This document shows positions 1 through 12,462 of a DNA stretch of 64,000 nucleotides, piece by piece. Source of the stretch: Ophiura sarsii (Eukaryota > Echinodermata > Ophiuroidea > Amphilepidida > Ophiuridae); contig CM069455.1 of assembly GCA_035610835.1 (NCBI GenBank), positions 1,759,805 through 1,823,804 on the forward strand, given 5' to 3'. Both the position numbers and the translations under genes were made by a program. Positions within the stretch are counted from its first letter, which is position 1. Each line of letters begins with the position of its first letter. The notes below the pieces were generated by a model. The model was given only the letters and a program-made list of their open reading frames with translations. It was not told where the DNA came from and did not search any database.

Positions 1-963
1 TATTCACCAATCAGTCACTCAATTAAAGGCTCTTTCTCCTTTTTCCTCCCCCCTTCCCCCTTTCCTATCCCCCTCTCTTTTCCTTTTTTTTTGTTATTGA
101 TTTTTTTACCGGGTGCGCGAGCCCCCTGCCGCCTCCCCCCCCCCTAAATCCGCCCCTGAATATCATGCTGCTAATCTCCTTTTAGAAAAAAAAAAGGGAA
201 AAAAGAAAAGAAAAAAAGAAAGAGAGGAAGAAGAGGGGGCACATCAGACTCCCCCTGTTCGAGCTTTTAAACAATCTATACTTAAATTAAGAAAAAATCA
301 GTTAAAATGTTGTTCAAAAGTATACACCAGATCGCACCAAATGAGTTCGAAAATTGAAAAAAAATTCTACTTCTCAGGGGGGCACTTCCCCCCTCAGACT
401 CCCCCTGTTCGACCTTTCAAATCATCTATACTTAAATCAAAAATATATCAGTATAATATGCTCAACTTCTTTCGTGCATTGATAAAAAAACAAAATATTT
501 ATTGGAAATGAAGAGGTGGCTTTTTGATAAAATGTTGGTCAAAAGTATACACCAGATCGCACCAAATGAGTTCGAAAATTGAAAAAAATTCTACTTCTGA
601 GGGGGGCACTTCCCCCCTCAGACTCCCCCCTGTTCGACCTTTCAAATCATCTATACTTAAATCAAAAATATATCAGTATAATATGCTCAACTTCTTTCGT
701 GCATTGATAAAAAACAAAATATTTATTGGAAATGAAGAGGTGGCTTTTTGATAAAATGTTGGTCAAAAGTATACACCAGATCGCACCAAATGAGTTCGGA
801 AATTGAAAATTTTTCTACTTCTCAAGGGGGCACATCCCCCCTCAGACACCCCCCTGTCCGAGCATAGCTCGGAGGGCGGTGCTGCGCACCGCTTGGATGG
901 TACCGGCAAAAAAAATCAGTTTTGTGGGCCCCCCCACCTAAAATTTTCCTGGATCCGCCACTG
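1..963. mobile_element. 3' part of a DNA-transposon-like repeat with 224-bp internal tandem copies
   Basis: A block containing GTATACACCAGATCGCACCA recurs near 319, 544 and 768, giving about three units of 224-225 bp, each with a G-rich/C-rich inverted stretch (GGGGGGCACTTCCCCCC). The block ends at 951-963 with GGATCCGCCACTG, an end motif often seen in dispersed animal DNA transposons. The left end is outside the window. No transposase is visible; short open frames here are low-complexity. Confidence 0.5.
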
Positions 964-1044
964 CCGTCGCCTGCCGTTGCTATTTTTTTCGCCGATGCCA
1001 AATTTAATTTATCATAATGACTGATCATATCATATTTAACACAG

Positions 1045-1204
1045 TTGCTTGTAGTCAAGACTGTTTACATGAAGGGACCTGCGTTGATATCAACACTTGT
1101 TTTTCATTCATATCATAATGACTGATCGTGTCATATGTATCACTACAGTTGCTTGTAGTCAAGACTGTTTTACATGAAGGTACCTGCGTTGATATCAACA
1201 CTTG
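1045..1204 (+). pseudogene. Two truncated tandem copies of the EGF exon
   Basis: Pseudo-exons at 1045-1100 and 1149-1204 repeat the acceptor AG and first 55 or so bases of the EGF exon that follows at 1254, at a period of 104-105 bp. Both stop at the same base inside the exon, after the codons for D-I-N-T-C, and run straight into intron sequence. The second has an extra T that shifts the frame. Neither has a splice donor, so they should not be used, but both keep plausible acceptors that could compete with 1253. Confidence 0.8.
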
Positions 1205-1253
1205 TTTTTCATTCATATCATAATGACTGATCGTATCATATTTATCACTACAG

Positions 1254-1349
1254 TTGCTTGTAGTCAAGACTGTTTACATGGAGGGACCTGCGTTGATATC
1301 AACACTTGTTCTTGTCTCCCTACCTACACGGGTGATAGATGCCAAACAC
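1254..1349 (+). CDS. EGF-like domain exon (module copy 1)
   Basis: A 96-bp phase 1-1 exon between CACTACAG and GTGAGT. It codes a compact EGF with six cysteines: ACSQDCLHGGTC, then CSCLPTYTGDRC. The spacing and the final G-D-R-C fit EGF modules. The protein differs from the second copy at 50681 by one residue (I for T in VD-x-NTC). Two truncated copies lie immediately upstream. The next exon in phase is the SEA exon at 4319. Confidence 0.85.
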
Positions 1350-1698
1350 GTGAGTATAAAATGTATTTAGTGTTTAAAAAAGGATTACATACCAACATTG
1401 CTTAGCAATTCTAATTGATCCTGATGAAGATTTATGCGCCATTTCGTATCCAAACAAATGGCTTTAAGTTGATATCGAATTGCCAAAACTTCTATTATGA
1501 TTTAGCCAGTATGCTACAAAGGCTATTTTCCATGTCCCGACTTTGTAGACTGTTATAGACAAACTAATTATAGAAATCTCAACGACGAGCAACTTAAAAT
1601 ATTATATTAGCCCCACAAGACCGTTAAGTAATGTTTTCAATTCTATAATAAAATACCCATCCATTCATTCATTCATCCATCCATCCACCCATTCATCC
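1350..1698 (+). other. Intron segment shared with module copy 2
   Basis: From about 1400 to 1650 the intron matches 51555-51790 (for example CCATTTCGTATCCAAACAAA in both). It ends in a CCATTCATT-type microsatellite at which the LINE below is inserted. No exon seen. Confidence 0.6.
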
Positions 1699-4041
1699 AT
1701 GTATACAATGCGTGACTATCGGAACGTTGACTCTGAATCCCTTAAATCAGATCTGGCAAGTAAACTCTATACTGACCAACCTAAAGAACCTAACACCCAG
1801 GTAGATGACTTGCTGGCCCATTTTGTTACAACGGTCACATCAATTCTAGATTGTCATGCTCCTGAGAGTACCAGGATCCGCACTTTGCACCCTCGTCCGC
1901 GATGGTATAACGGTGAGATTAGAGCGGAAAAGCGGAAACAACGAAAACTTGAGAGGAGGTGGAGAAAGCATCGTCGCCAAGCTGATAGGGATGCCTACAT
2001 GATACAGCACGAGAAACTCGTAAAACTGATTGAGCGATCCAAAGAAGGCTATTTCATGAATAAGTTGAAGGACACAAACTCAAAAGACATGTTCAAGACT
2101 ATTGGTGTTCTATTAAACAAGAATAAGAAAGTGCTGCCAACCATCAACTCATCGCACGCACTTAGTAACAAATTTGCAAAATTCTTTAACGATAAGGTCT
2201 CCAAAATAAGAAGTAGTATTATCTCTGAAAATGACCTTGCAATCTCTAGATCTCCACCAACCATCCAGACTGGCAATGTTGTCCCTATTAATTGTGACTT
2301 TCCATGTTTCCGCAACCTTGATGTCACTGAGGTTCATAACATCATAATGAAATGTGCCAATAAAACTTGTTCCTTAGATTACATGCCAATCTGGATGATT
2401 AAAGAGAACATCGACATTGTTACGCCATACATCACTAGTATTGTAAACACATCTCTGACAACTGGTGTTTTCCCAGACAAACTTAAAAGTGCCATTGTAA
2501 CACCAATCATTAAGAAGGCCTCTTTGGACTGTAATGATCTAAAGAACTACAGACCCATCTCTAATATAAACTTTCTGGGCAAAGTGATTGAGAGAGCAGC
2601 TATTACTCAGGTAAATGAGCACATGGCTAAAAATGATCTTAATGAAGTGTTTCAGTCAGCGTACAAAGCTAACCACAGCACTGAAACTGCGTTGCTCAGG
2701 GTAAAAAATGACATTGACAAAGCCTTAGATAGTAACAAAGCTGTTCTCTTAGTCATGCTTGACTTGTCTGCTGCCTTTGATACCATTGATCATGACATCC
2801 TTATTGACCGATTTGAGACAAACTTTGGTATCAAAGACACAGCACTGGACTGGTTCCGGTCATACTTAACCGATCGTAGTTTTCGTGTGTGTGTTGATAG
2901 CCATATGTCTAATGTTTTCTATCTCAAATGTGGGGTTCCGCAGGGTTCAATCATTGGTCCCAAGGCCTTTACCATGTACACCCAGGAAGTTGCCGCCATC
3001 ATCATGATCATACGCCGCCACAAGTTACAGTTCCATATCTATGCTGATGACACACAACTTTATCTAACGTTCAATCCCAAAATTCCAGGTGACTGTGCCT
3101 GTGCTTGCTTCAAGCTATCTGCGTGCATAAACGAAATTCATTCTTGGATGACCGCAAATATGCTTAAGCTCAATGAGACCAAGACTGAGTTCTTTATTGC
3201 TAGCACTCGGATGAACCTGTCTAGATTACGTGACACTACTCTTATTGTTGGTTCGGAAGAAATATCCCCATCCTCTACAATTAAAAACTTGGGTGTCACC
3301 TTTGATTCTTCCATGACCATGTCATCTTATGTCACTGCTATTTGTCGCACCATCAATTTCGGATTATGGAACATATCCAGAATACGTAGATTTATTGACA
3401 CTGACACTTGCAATCACACAATGCGTGCCCTTGTTCTTTCAAAACTTGATTATGCCAATTCCCTTCTTTCTGGATGTAGTAGTGCTGACAAGTCTCGCTT
3501 GCAGCGGCTTCAAAACAAGGCTGCGCGCATCATTTTTAAAGTCAACAGACGTCACTCATCTGCTCCACTGCTTCATTCTCTGCACTGGCTACCAGTTGAT
3601 AAAAGAATCAAGTTCAAAACACTTCTGTACGTCTATAAATCTATCACTGGTTCTGCCCCAATATACATATCTGAGTATATTTCCATCTATGTTCCATCTA
3701 GACAATGTCTACGATCTGCCATTGACAAAACCCGTCTTGTTGTGCCAGCCAGCCATAAACGCATTGGAGCTAACTCATTTGCTGTGGCTGGCCCAACACT
3801 ATGGAATAGCATCCCATCTACATTAAGATCCAGCAACAGTATCATAACCTTCAAACATAATCTCAAGACTCATTTGTTTAGTAACTGATTATCTGTACAT
3901 TTTAGGCTTTCTCATTCTTTCCATTCACTTTTGTATGTTGCCTGGGGTAAATTGTATTGTTTATGTTTTATCTTTTGTTAAGCGCTGTGATCATTTTTGG
4001 AACAGCGCTATATAAGCAACGCTATTATTATTATTATTATA
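1699..4041 (+). mobile_element. 5'-truncated L2/CR1-like LINE with open reverse transcriptase
   Basis: An uninterrupted 729-codon frame (1699-3888) codes a reverse transcriptase of the Jockey/CR1/L2 group: a basic linker, then NYRPISNINFLGKVIE, the catalytic LDLSAAFDTIDHDIL (first D near residue 355), GVPQGSIIGP and YADDTQLY (residues 448-451), then a C-terminal region ending in AGPTLWNSIP. The upstream apurinic endonuclease is missing: the frame begins just after where it would end, so the copy is 5'-truncated. The 3' end is GCGCTATATAAGCAACGCT followed by ATT repeats (4020-4041). The open frame suggests a young insertion. It lies in the intron between the EGF and SEA exons. Clade assignment (L2 versus CR1) is by motif only. 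Confidence 0.85.
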
Positions 4042-4132
4042 CATTCCATCCATCCATCCGTTCGTTCGTTCGTTCGTTCGTTCGTCCGTTCGTTCGTTCG
4101 TTTGTTTGTTTGTGTGTTTGTGTGTTCGTTCG
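4042..4132. repeat. CATC / TTCG / TTTG microsatellite
   Basis: A compound tetranucleotide run (CCAT, then GTTC, then TTTG) directly downstream of the LINE tail. Low-complexity open frames on both strands arise from it. Confidence 0.9.
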
Positions 4133-4318
4133 TCTGTGTTTGAAAAGTAAAAAATTAAATGCACGGATGAAAGTAGCATTTATAATTCTTGATAAAATGT
4201 ATCTTCCTAATGTACCCTACGCATATCTTTATTTGAAGGTAATGAGTATAATGGCTTTGATGTTCTTATGAAGCTTGCGTGTATTAAAGTGTTCTTAACA
4301 TTCCCCACGTTTTTCAAG

Positions 4319-4431
4319 GGAGAAGGATATTTCAGGCTGATTTCAACGTTATCAATCAAGCGTTCACCACAGAATTAGATGATCCAAATTCGCAGAGGTA
4401 TCGGACACTTAAAGCACAAATTGAGGGCGTG
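4319..4431 (+). CDS. SEA domain exon, N-terminal half (module copy 1)
   Basis: A 113-bp exon, phase 1 to 0, after TTTTTCAAG and before GTGAGT. It codes the first strand and helix of a SEA fold: IFQADFNVINQAF, then LDDPNSQRY and LKAQIEGV. The second copy at 52745 has the same length and splice sites and aligns throughout, with about eleven substitutions. The exon continues in phase 0 into 9025. Confidence 0.85.
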
Positions 4432-4820
4432 GTGAGTATTATTCACAATCTAGTGTCTCCCATGACACCACCATGTTTAATTACCTAAAATTATTGGGAT
4501 TCTCATTCCAAAGAATCTTCACCGAGTAGGGGAGAGCGGATAGTGTTCGCCCCATTTTCATTTGAAGTGGTCTATAGAGACGCCAATTTTAAAGATTGAA
4601 CGGACTTATTGATATCATGTGAACGATTGATATCTTGGCTACATACGACAATGATCTCAGTACTCTAAGCCTTACTGTAAAGGCAAGAGTAAATGATAAA
4701 GACAAGTGTCTCAAAAGGGCGAACTTGCCCGACGCCGGGCTATGTTCGCCCATAGGCTGGGGAAAGGTCGCCCTAGGCTCAGAATTAGGCTACACAAAAT
4801 ACCATAATATCCAATACATA

Positions 4821-5240
4821 CAGGGTGAGTCAAAAAGAAGTTTACCCGGATTGGTGATGTTTTAAAAAACAAACAGATGACACTCGAGAGTTCAGTAAAG
4901 CATATATTTAACAAGCATTCTCTCCTGCTTATTAGGAAAAAAGAATGACACAAATTGATCACTGCTTAGAGGAGTTATGCCTATTTTAATAAAGGTACTC
5001 ATTTTGCAAGCTGTCCACGGAATACTTGACAAAACAAAATGTAAAGTAAGCATTTTAGCTGTGTACTTACCTACAGTTAATGCCCTGCCCTTCCTTCGAC
5101 TTGATAACTTCTCTTAGGAATGATCAATTTGCTTCATTGGTTTTCTCTAATAAGCCGCAGAGTTTGTTTGGTAAATAAATGCTTTACTGAACTTTTAAGT
5201 GTCATTTATTTGTTTTGAAAAACATCACCAATCTTGGCCA
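4821..5240. mobile_element. Foldback (MITE-like) element
   Basis: The left end CAGGGTGAGTCAAAAAG follows TA. A left arm with TTGGTGATGTTTT and AGTTCAGTAAAGCAT is repeated inverted near 5170-5235. No coding capacity. The right boundary is uncertain. Confidence 0.6.
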
Positions 5241-5715
5241 ATAGGGAAGTATTAGTATTTAATGACGTAGCCGTGATATTGCATTTTCATTCAGCCTTAC
5301 CAATTTAATGTAGAGCATTGTACCGTCTTACGCTCTGATCACGCGTTCACCCATGCATGACCTGCAATGATCAACACCTTCTTGCATAGCGCATCATCAG
5401 AAGCTGTAGGAATCACGCTTGTCGATCCAAAATCTTTCGATGTACCCCATATCGTCAGCCTGCTTCGATAATTGCCTAACTCACTTTTCACCGAAATTGA
5501 GGTTTTTTTTGTATAAATCATGACTTCATTACATTATGCACATGCTGTAATAATATCTAAGTCATTGACAAATCGAAAATGTTGATAAATGCACAGTTGC
5601 AATTCTGCCTAAGTCAGCATTGTGACAAACCACATTTCACTTAAAAGGTATATCCCCAACCTAATTCTGCTCCTGTTGGAATTCACCTGTACTATTCATG
5701 GTGCTATTCAACATA

Positions 5716-5820
5716 TCGTCAGCCTGCTTCGATAACTGCCTAACTCACATTTCCTATTTTTGTTGTTTTTTCAAAACTAGAAAAAATGAGTTAGGCAATT
5801 ATTGAAGCAGGCTGACTATG
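5716..5820. repeat. Inverted repeat hairpin
   Basis: CGTCAGCCTGCTTCGATAAC near 5716 pairs with an inverted copy ending near 5818. A third, direct copy of the arm is at 5453-5485. Confidence 0.7.
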
Positions 5821-6303
5821 TTATGAATATTGAGGATTACGTTAACAATTTGGACCCATATGTGGATGAAATGACAGTATGCCTTATGCTAAAATAATCG
5901 ATTAACCGAAATCAAATTCAAGAATGACAGTATTGGGCACCTGGTTGTTCTCAATGGAAAGTTATGAAATATTTTTTTGAATGTTTGGGAAGTTTGAGTA
6001 TCATATTTTTATGAAAAAAGAAAGGATGTTGAATATTTTTGTGCAGAGTATTGAGAAAGGAAGTAATGCGGGAACAAATATGCATTCTGTGCAACATTTT
6101 TACGTACATGCACGGTGCAAAATTGCCGCTGAGGTAGTCTGGAACGTCAACTAGTGACTTAGTAACAAAGATCCATTCCCACCCTATCACTCCCTAGCCT
6201 CCCACAATTCCCACATACATTGGTCACGTACATTGGTTACTCAACATAGTTCTTTCCCTTTGAGAGCTCGAAAGCCCTTTGATCAATTACTATATATCTT
6301 TAA

Positions 6304-6330
6304 AGGGGGGGGGGGGGGGGGGGGGGGGGG
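6304..6330 (+). repeat. Poly-G run
   Basis: About 27 consecutive G. The length is prone to assembly error. Confidence 0.9.
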
Positions 6331-6802
6331 ATGGGGTTTTTAAGTCCAATATTGATAATCAATTTTCACAAGTTTCCTAAAACTCAATATACAAGTATTA
6401 TATATCATAATATAGCCCATAACAAGACGCTTCAAAATTACGTGTTTTTTTATTCTGGTTGCTATGGTAACCGTACAGGAGCTCTGATTGGCTAAAACGA
6501 CTACGAATGTAATTCAATAACGCAAACTTCTATTGTACCCATTCTTAGGATAATGATGTATAATGATATTCCGCACGCTTTAATGAAGCCGGAATTTTGA
6601 TACGGTTGCCGTGGCAACCGGTAACCGACCAATCACGTAATTTTGTCTTTTCTCTCTCACGCATGTGCATGCATGGACGATCATCTCGGCCTTTTTTTGT
6701 TTGTTTGTGCAATGCTCTGCAATAGCCACAACAGTTTGAATTTGGCATACCTCTATCATTATCTTTTTTTATTGCTGTATATTACTGTTTTGCATACTTA
6801 TA

Positions 6803-7651
6803 CACTAGCAACCAAAAGTATTAGGACACTTTGCAAGCTGCAAATTGAGAGAAATCACTGGGAATCTTTTGAACTACTGTGTTAGGTTTTTGGTATTTTA
6901 GGGTTATAAAATGAATGGAAAGTTCTTAAAATTGTGTTACAATAAATTTGGGATGATATTCCTACTTAAGACATTATTATTTAAAAGGAAAACATTTGTA
7001 ACAATATTTCAGTGATTAAGGTTTTTTGCATCGATACATGTATATTTAGTTAATTTTAGTCAAATTGCTTGACAACAATTCTTAAGTCATGATGAAATGA
7101 TAGCCCTGTGTAGTGTGCCCAGGTCATGTGGGTGCTATGAGAAAGTACAGAGAATCTGGTTGGGTTCCATTTAGAATATGAAAGTAAAGGTGTCAAAATG
7201 AAACTAAATTTCCCTCCCAAATATCTTATTTTGAAGATGAATAAAGAGATCAGGTGTCAATATGTGTGAGAGATTAAAGACTAGTGATAATATTGGGATT
7301 AGTTTTACTTCAGTGAATCCATTGACAAACAATTGAGAAGGGTGTTTTTGAAAGGAAGTCAAAATTGTCAGACTACCCACCATAGGGATTACATTGGCTA
7401 TAATGAGGTTGATGAATTATTCATGAGCTATTTCCAATGGGACATTTGTATGGGGATTTCAAGAGAGCACATGTTTTCTTTAATTCCATGGAATTGAATT
7501 AGCAGATGTTATAGGAAACATGAATTTATTAATGAGAAGAGATTCAACAACACATTTGTTCAACTCGTAGTGAAATATTACACTCCAAATTGAATATATG
7601 GGATGATTTTGACACCATAACCAAGTATCCTAATATTTTTGGTTGCTAGTG
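6803..7651. mobile_element. TA-flanked TIR element (Tc1/mariner-like MITE)
   Basis: It starts CACTAGCAACCAAAAGTATT and ends with the inverted counterpart finishing at 7651, with about 24 of 27 terminal bases matching. TA lies on both sides (6801-6802, 7652-7653). It is 849 bp with no transposase frame. It interrupts an older repeat whose flanks carry the direct copies CTCTCACGCATGTGCATGCA near 6652 and 7830. Confidence 0.75.
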
Positions 7652-7904
7652 TATATTATACTTTTTACCCTTTTAGTATTTCACACAGTTTTATTGTACA
7701 TGTATATCTTAGGTTTTAACGTTGTAATTTAATCGAAATTGTGTAATATCATACTACATGTATATGTAGTTGTCCATGCATTTGCAGGTTTATCCTCTTC
7801 CTTTGTTGTTTGATCAACCACCTGTCTTTTCTCTCTCACGCATGTGCATGCATGGACGACCTGAGCATAGGTTGCGAGATAGCGAGTCGGAAGCTATGAC
7901 TATG

Positions 7905-8257
7905 AGAACATTTGGTCGTGTCCGTCTTTCTCTATGAGCGTGTTTCTGATGGGACACTGCGAAAAGATTATTGCCGATTATTGCCGGGTTCTGCCTGTTT
8001 CTGCTGGGCAAACTTAGCATTTCTTAGCGTTTATGAGCGGTTTCTTCCCCAGCAGAAACACGCTCCATGTGTCCTGATGCTCGACCCACTATTTTGGCGA
8101 CCTTTTATATATAGGCCTATATTGTTTGTGTTAATTGTGTTATATATGCTATCATAATATGTTGTTAAGCGCCTTGAGGCCCCTTTGGGCTAAGGGCGCT
8201 ACATGTATATAAGCGCTTGGTATTATTATTATTATTATTATTATTTCTAATTCAAAT
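7905..8257 (+). mobile_element. SINE-like repeat with GCGC...TATTATT tail, carrying a small TIR insert
   Basis: It contains GGTCGTGTCCGTCTTTCTC and GATGCTCGACCCACTATTTT, and ends TTAAGCGCCTTGAGGCCCCT, GGGCGCTACATG, then ATT repeats. A second copy lies at 32480-33245. Relative to that copy it contains an extra segment of about 130 bp bounded by GAGCGTGTTTCTG and its inverse (7937-8067), related to the ends of the element at 57458. Confidence 0.65.
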
Positions 8258-9024
8258 TTGATGCCGAAAATAAAAAGCCGGCTTCATTAAAGCACAGATC
8301 CAGTTATTTGCAACATGAATTTCAAATTTCATAAAATGTCATCATTGCGTTATTGAGTTATGTTCATAGTCGTTTCGCACGTTTGCGTGTTTTCTTGTTT
8401 TGAGATATCGAGCGAAACGTATTCAAAAATATTAAAATTGCTTTAAAAATTATAAATTGATATTTGAGATGAAAATATTTGTTCATATATTATAAGCTTG
8501 AATTTAGACACACTTTAAGTCCATTTTTGCGAAAATCGCATGTATATTAGGATTTTTATCACATTTTTTAAATATAAGGGCTTAAATATAGCGGGGTGAG
8601 AAAAAATAAATAAATACATCAGAAATGCCGTTGACCTAAACATTTGATGAATAATTATGCGCAATGAATTAATTTAATATTATTACACACAAAAAATATA
8701 GAAAGTTACAATGGTTTATTTAAATGTAATTTAAAGTGAATTTGCTAAAAAACACAGGGTGAGCATTTTCTACACACAAACGAATACAAATCACCTCCGA
8801 TTTTCGAAACTTCGTAAACTAAATTGACCATAACATATGAACCGAATGTCCGATTTTGCTCAAATAAAAAGCATGTTAAAGCTTAGACATCGCAGTTTTC
8901 CATGGTGCTTTTAACTACATTTTGAAATCCGACCACCCATACACCCCCTTTAAACAAATTTAAATCGTAGATTATATAATTTACATTGATGGAATCCCAT
9001 TGTGTATGTTTAACCTCATTACAG

Positions 9025-9235
9025 CTCGATCCTCAATTTCGTGGAAGTATAGCGGGTTTCCAATCCGTAGACGTGACGGGTTTCTCGAGTGGGAGCGTTA
9101 TTGTTCACTATAGCGTTGAAGTGGACACCAACTCTAACACTAATCTGAAGGAAGTATCTGAAACGTTTGAACAAGCTGTCAACAATGACCTCTTCTTAGG
9201 TGGTACCGGTCTAATGTTGCAACCAACTGATATAG
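9025..9235 (+). CDS. SEA domain exon, C-terminal half with autoproteolysis motif (module copy 1)
   Basis: A 211-bp exon, phase 0 to 1, after CATTACAG. It codes VDVTGFSSGSVIVHYSVEV: the G-S-V-I-V stretch (codons 9091-9105) matches the G/S[VI]VV turn at which SEA domains cleave themselves between Gly and Ser. A helical segment (LKEVSETFEQAV) and a tail (LGGTGLMLQPTDI) follow. The copy at 54402 is nearly the same and keeps G-S-V-I-V exactly. The start follows the acceptor AG; the donor is GTATAA, weaker than the GTAGGC of copy 2. Confidence 0.85.
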
Positions 9236-9651
9236 GTATAAAATGTTTTTAAAGACACCACCACAATGCATTGCGTTTTTGCAAAATGCTCCATTGTTCA
9301 TGGCTTCATAGTTTACATCAATGAATACAATTAGGTTATCAGCGCGCTCATTTTTCTTAATTCTAAAACCTAAGAGTTCGACAATTGCATCGTGTTAAAA
9401 AAAGCTTAATTGGCTGGCGTTCACGCAATGCATCGTAGAAAGACCTTAAAATTGTCATTGGGTATTATAACTGGCTTCACACTTTTTGAAGTTATTCAAT
9501 GAAAGCCACTAGATGAGGTCAAATGATGTTTGGATGGAAGGCCTTTTCTTCTATATACGGTACTACATTCTTTTTTTCATTGATATTTGCTGCATAAAAC
9601 AATCGTGATGACAAATAAAGGTATTGTTCACAACTCATTCTTTCAACTATA

Positions 9652-10603
9652 CAGGGTGTCTAAAGAAACCGTGCACGTGTTTATCCAACTTATTGACCAT
9701 GAACTTCTAGAATTTGGTGTAACAATTCTATACATATTGATAGACTAAACGCTTAGCTTTCATATGCCGTTTATTTCATCTGATTTGGTTTTGTCAATCT
9801 TGAGATATGACTAATTAACTAAAGCTACCTAAAATCGACGTTGTGCCACTTTACAGTTTGCAATGAATACAAAGAGTTACTCCGGAGGGGTTGTTACACC
9901 CCCTAAAAAATCCAATCCGAAATTCAGAATATGCTTATTTGGGTAACATGGTATAGCTATAGGTACTCTCTATCCATATATACGAAAACAAGTACAAACA
10001 TTCCACGCATGACGTCATCAAACATGGCCGACCTCAAAATCCCGCCGTATTCGCTGGACCATTAAATATAGGCTAAAATAGAAATCTTCGCAAATTGAGG
10101 AAATGGTATTTCTAATATAGGCCTATGCTATAATATTCAGGAGCATAAATTAAAATATTTTTCAAAATGGCGATTTAAAAATTGTAAGGTGGCAATCACC
10201 CCCTCCTACTATCGGTCTTTGACGGCTTACCCTAAGGTGAGGGTAAGGTGGCACCCTCAATTTGTTTTCGTCAAAATGAGCGCAGGGGATGTAAAAGCGA
10301 TCACCTAGACGCCATAAGTCACCGGTTTTTGCGTTTTAGTGCAATCGTCGATCACCCTAGGAGGACGAGGGTTTTAAGCTTATCTTAAGCATTCTTTCTG
10401 TAAAAGTGGCACAACGTCGATTTTAGGTACCTTTAGTTAATTGATCATATCTCAGGATTGACAAAACCAAATTAGATGAAATGAACGACATATGAAAGCT
10501 AAGCGTTTAGTCTATCAAATTTGTATACAAATGATACCTAAAATTCTAGAAGTTTATGGTCAATAAGTTGGGTAAACACGTGCACGGTTTTTTAGACACC
10601 CTG
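9652..10603. mobile_element. TA-flanked element with about 200-bp terminal inverted repeats
   Basis: The ends CAGGGTGTCTAAAGAAACC and its inverse lie inside TA (9650-9651, 10604-10605). The arms stay alignable for about 200 bp, including AAAATCGACGTTGTGCCACT near 9830 and its inverse near 10405. It is 952 bp with no transposase. The LTR retrotransposon is inserted six bases beyond its right end. Confidence 0.8.
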
Positions 10604-10614
10604 TATGATATGTT

Positions 10615-11979
10615 TGTCACATTAGAATTGAATCTGTAAGATAACTTAAGTTTTGTCCACTATGACACCCTGTATATTTACATTATACAGTCTGGAAAAT
10701 ACATACCAGTACATAGTGCACAAAATCTGGAAACACTGGCTTTCTAGAATAACCCAAGCTATCCACAACACCTGGGTATAGTCACTGGTATTGGTAAACA
10801 ATAGGTGAACCAACTTATGCAGGGCACCCTTTGTATGATTCCATTCAATAAATGTATGTGTGCAGACATCCTTTTGTAATGCAGCAAAATTATGCGAGAG
10901 TTACCTAGGGATATTTTGACCAGGGAGATGGGCGAGGTCCTAGTCATTCCACCTTCAACCATCATAGGTGCGGGTCATTTCAGTTTTTCTGTTATGATGT
11001 TTTCTTCCTAAGTTGCAGTGCTACGATTAGTCAATTATACTTGAATTTTCATCTATGGAGTGCAAATAAGTCTAATATTTATACATAAACTATTAGCCGG
11101 GAGCCTCTGTAATTGAGGTGAAATTCTGTCTGGCTACAAGTGTGTTAAGCCGACGGTAATGACTATTTTGTGAACGACGTGACAGTTCCAAATTCTGACA
11201 GCCAGCGGGGCGTGCCGGGGTATGAAATACACTCCGGACGACTGAAGTGCTATCGTGTAGCCTGCCTGGAAAATTTCACAAGAGAGAACAACACCACAAA
11301 AACCATTTGTCACTTTACCAAATGTATGGTGTGAATACGTACATGCCGAAAGTCCTAAAACTACAAAAGGGGGACATAAAGATTGACGCCAATATTGACC
11401 GAGTAGACAAACCAGGGTTTCTACGGGAGCTACCATTAAAGATCGACACCGGGAAACCATCGAAGACTTTTACTGGGAGAAGATAACTGTCAGCAAATTA
11501 TATGAATGCTAAGACTATTTTATAGAGACTCTAAATAACTATATGGTTAAGGACAACTCTGTACATCCTAAAAACCGGATAAACTGGTAAAGGTATAAAA
11601 CTATGACATCTATAAAGAGGTACGTAACAAATAACGTTAAAATATCCAAGACCTCAACATAAATGAATACCAGCCATCTACATATCCTTTAGAGAATTAG
11701 TCGACATTTGGCAATCATATATAACTTGATAATAACAGGATCCCATATCAGAGTCTGCAGTGGAAAATATTATTTATTATATAAAATTGCTGCCGTTGTC
11801 AGAGCAGGAACGTTTTATTTGGGAAAGAATAATCACATGAGGAAATAAATTATTGTTATCAATTATATTATAACGTAAAAGAACTGTTGTCAGACAATAT
11901 TTATTGGATGCCTCTATTGATGTTGGATAGCCACTAGATAAACGTGTCGCTTGTTAAATATGCCCAGGTATGCTTGACA
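10615..11979 (+). repeat. 5' LTR
   Basis: 1365 bp, starting TGTCACATTAG and ending CTTGACA, with the TG...CA ends usual for LTRs. It lacks a 6-bp segment present in the 3' LTR (near 11780 versus 17695). Short frames inside occur identically in both LTRs and are not considered genes. Confidence 0.9.
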
Positions 11980-11984
11980 ATTAA

Positions 11985-12001
11985 TGGGGGCTCGTCCGGG
12001 A
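11985..12001 (+). promoter_or_regulatory. Primer binding site, tRNA-Pro type
   Basis: TGGGGGCTCGTCCGGGA lies six bases after the 5' LTR. It is complementary to the 3' end of tRNA-Pro, the primer also used by several vertebrate gammaretroviruses. Confidence 0.8.
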
Positions 12002-12462
12002 ACTATCCAGCACTATAGAGCTATCTAATAGACTTAAATATTGTAGAAATATCAGTATTGCATTTGCATTGCATTGTACTTAATATATTTGTAACCATTT
12101 TATTCTCAGGTGGGTTCCACGACAACAGCACCAGATGGTTAGTCGATCGAAGTGTATTTCTGAACCGGTGGTTTCGTTGGCGGTCCGTTCAAGAACAGAT
12201 GTAGGCACTATCTCTAACGTAGTGGTGTCTCGTGAGTAAAATAGTTTTAAAAAGTTTGCCTGCACTATTGTCGCCAAATATATAGAATTTCACAATGCTC
12301 CACACGATAACATTGTAATTGTATGCTATATTCAGACTTGCATTCCATATGATAAAATTCTCGTCGGTTATTGTGCACACAGGCGCGCGATCAAAATTTT
12401 GGCCACCATCGTTCACAATTCACACAACACTATATCACTACTGTTTGTTCTGTATCATAGTC

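Larger units (their letters stand above)
4432..9024 (+). other. SEA-internal intron of module copy 1, filled with repeats
   Basis: Parts near 4432-4530, 5300-5450, 6110-6300 and 8945-9024 match the intron of copy 2 (52858-54401), so the ancestral intron was short. The rest is inserted: a foldback element (about 4821), an inverted repeat near 5716, a G run at 6304, and nested SINE and TIR elements at 6650-8260. No exon seen. Confidence 0.6.

Noticed and set aside
10759..11486. Small frames repeated at 16675-17402
   Set aside because: They are the same LTR sequence in both LTRs, not duplicated genes.
12319..12462. Upstream start for the gag frame
   Set aside because: The ATG at 12463 begins a more typical gag sequence; the upstream 48 codons look like leader.
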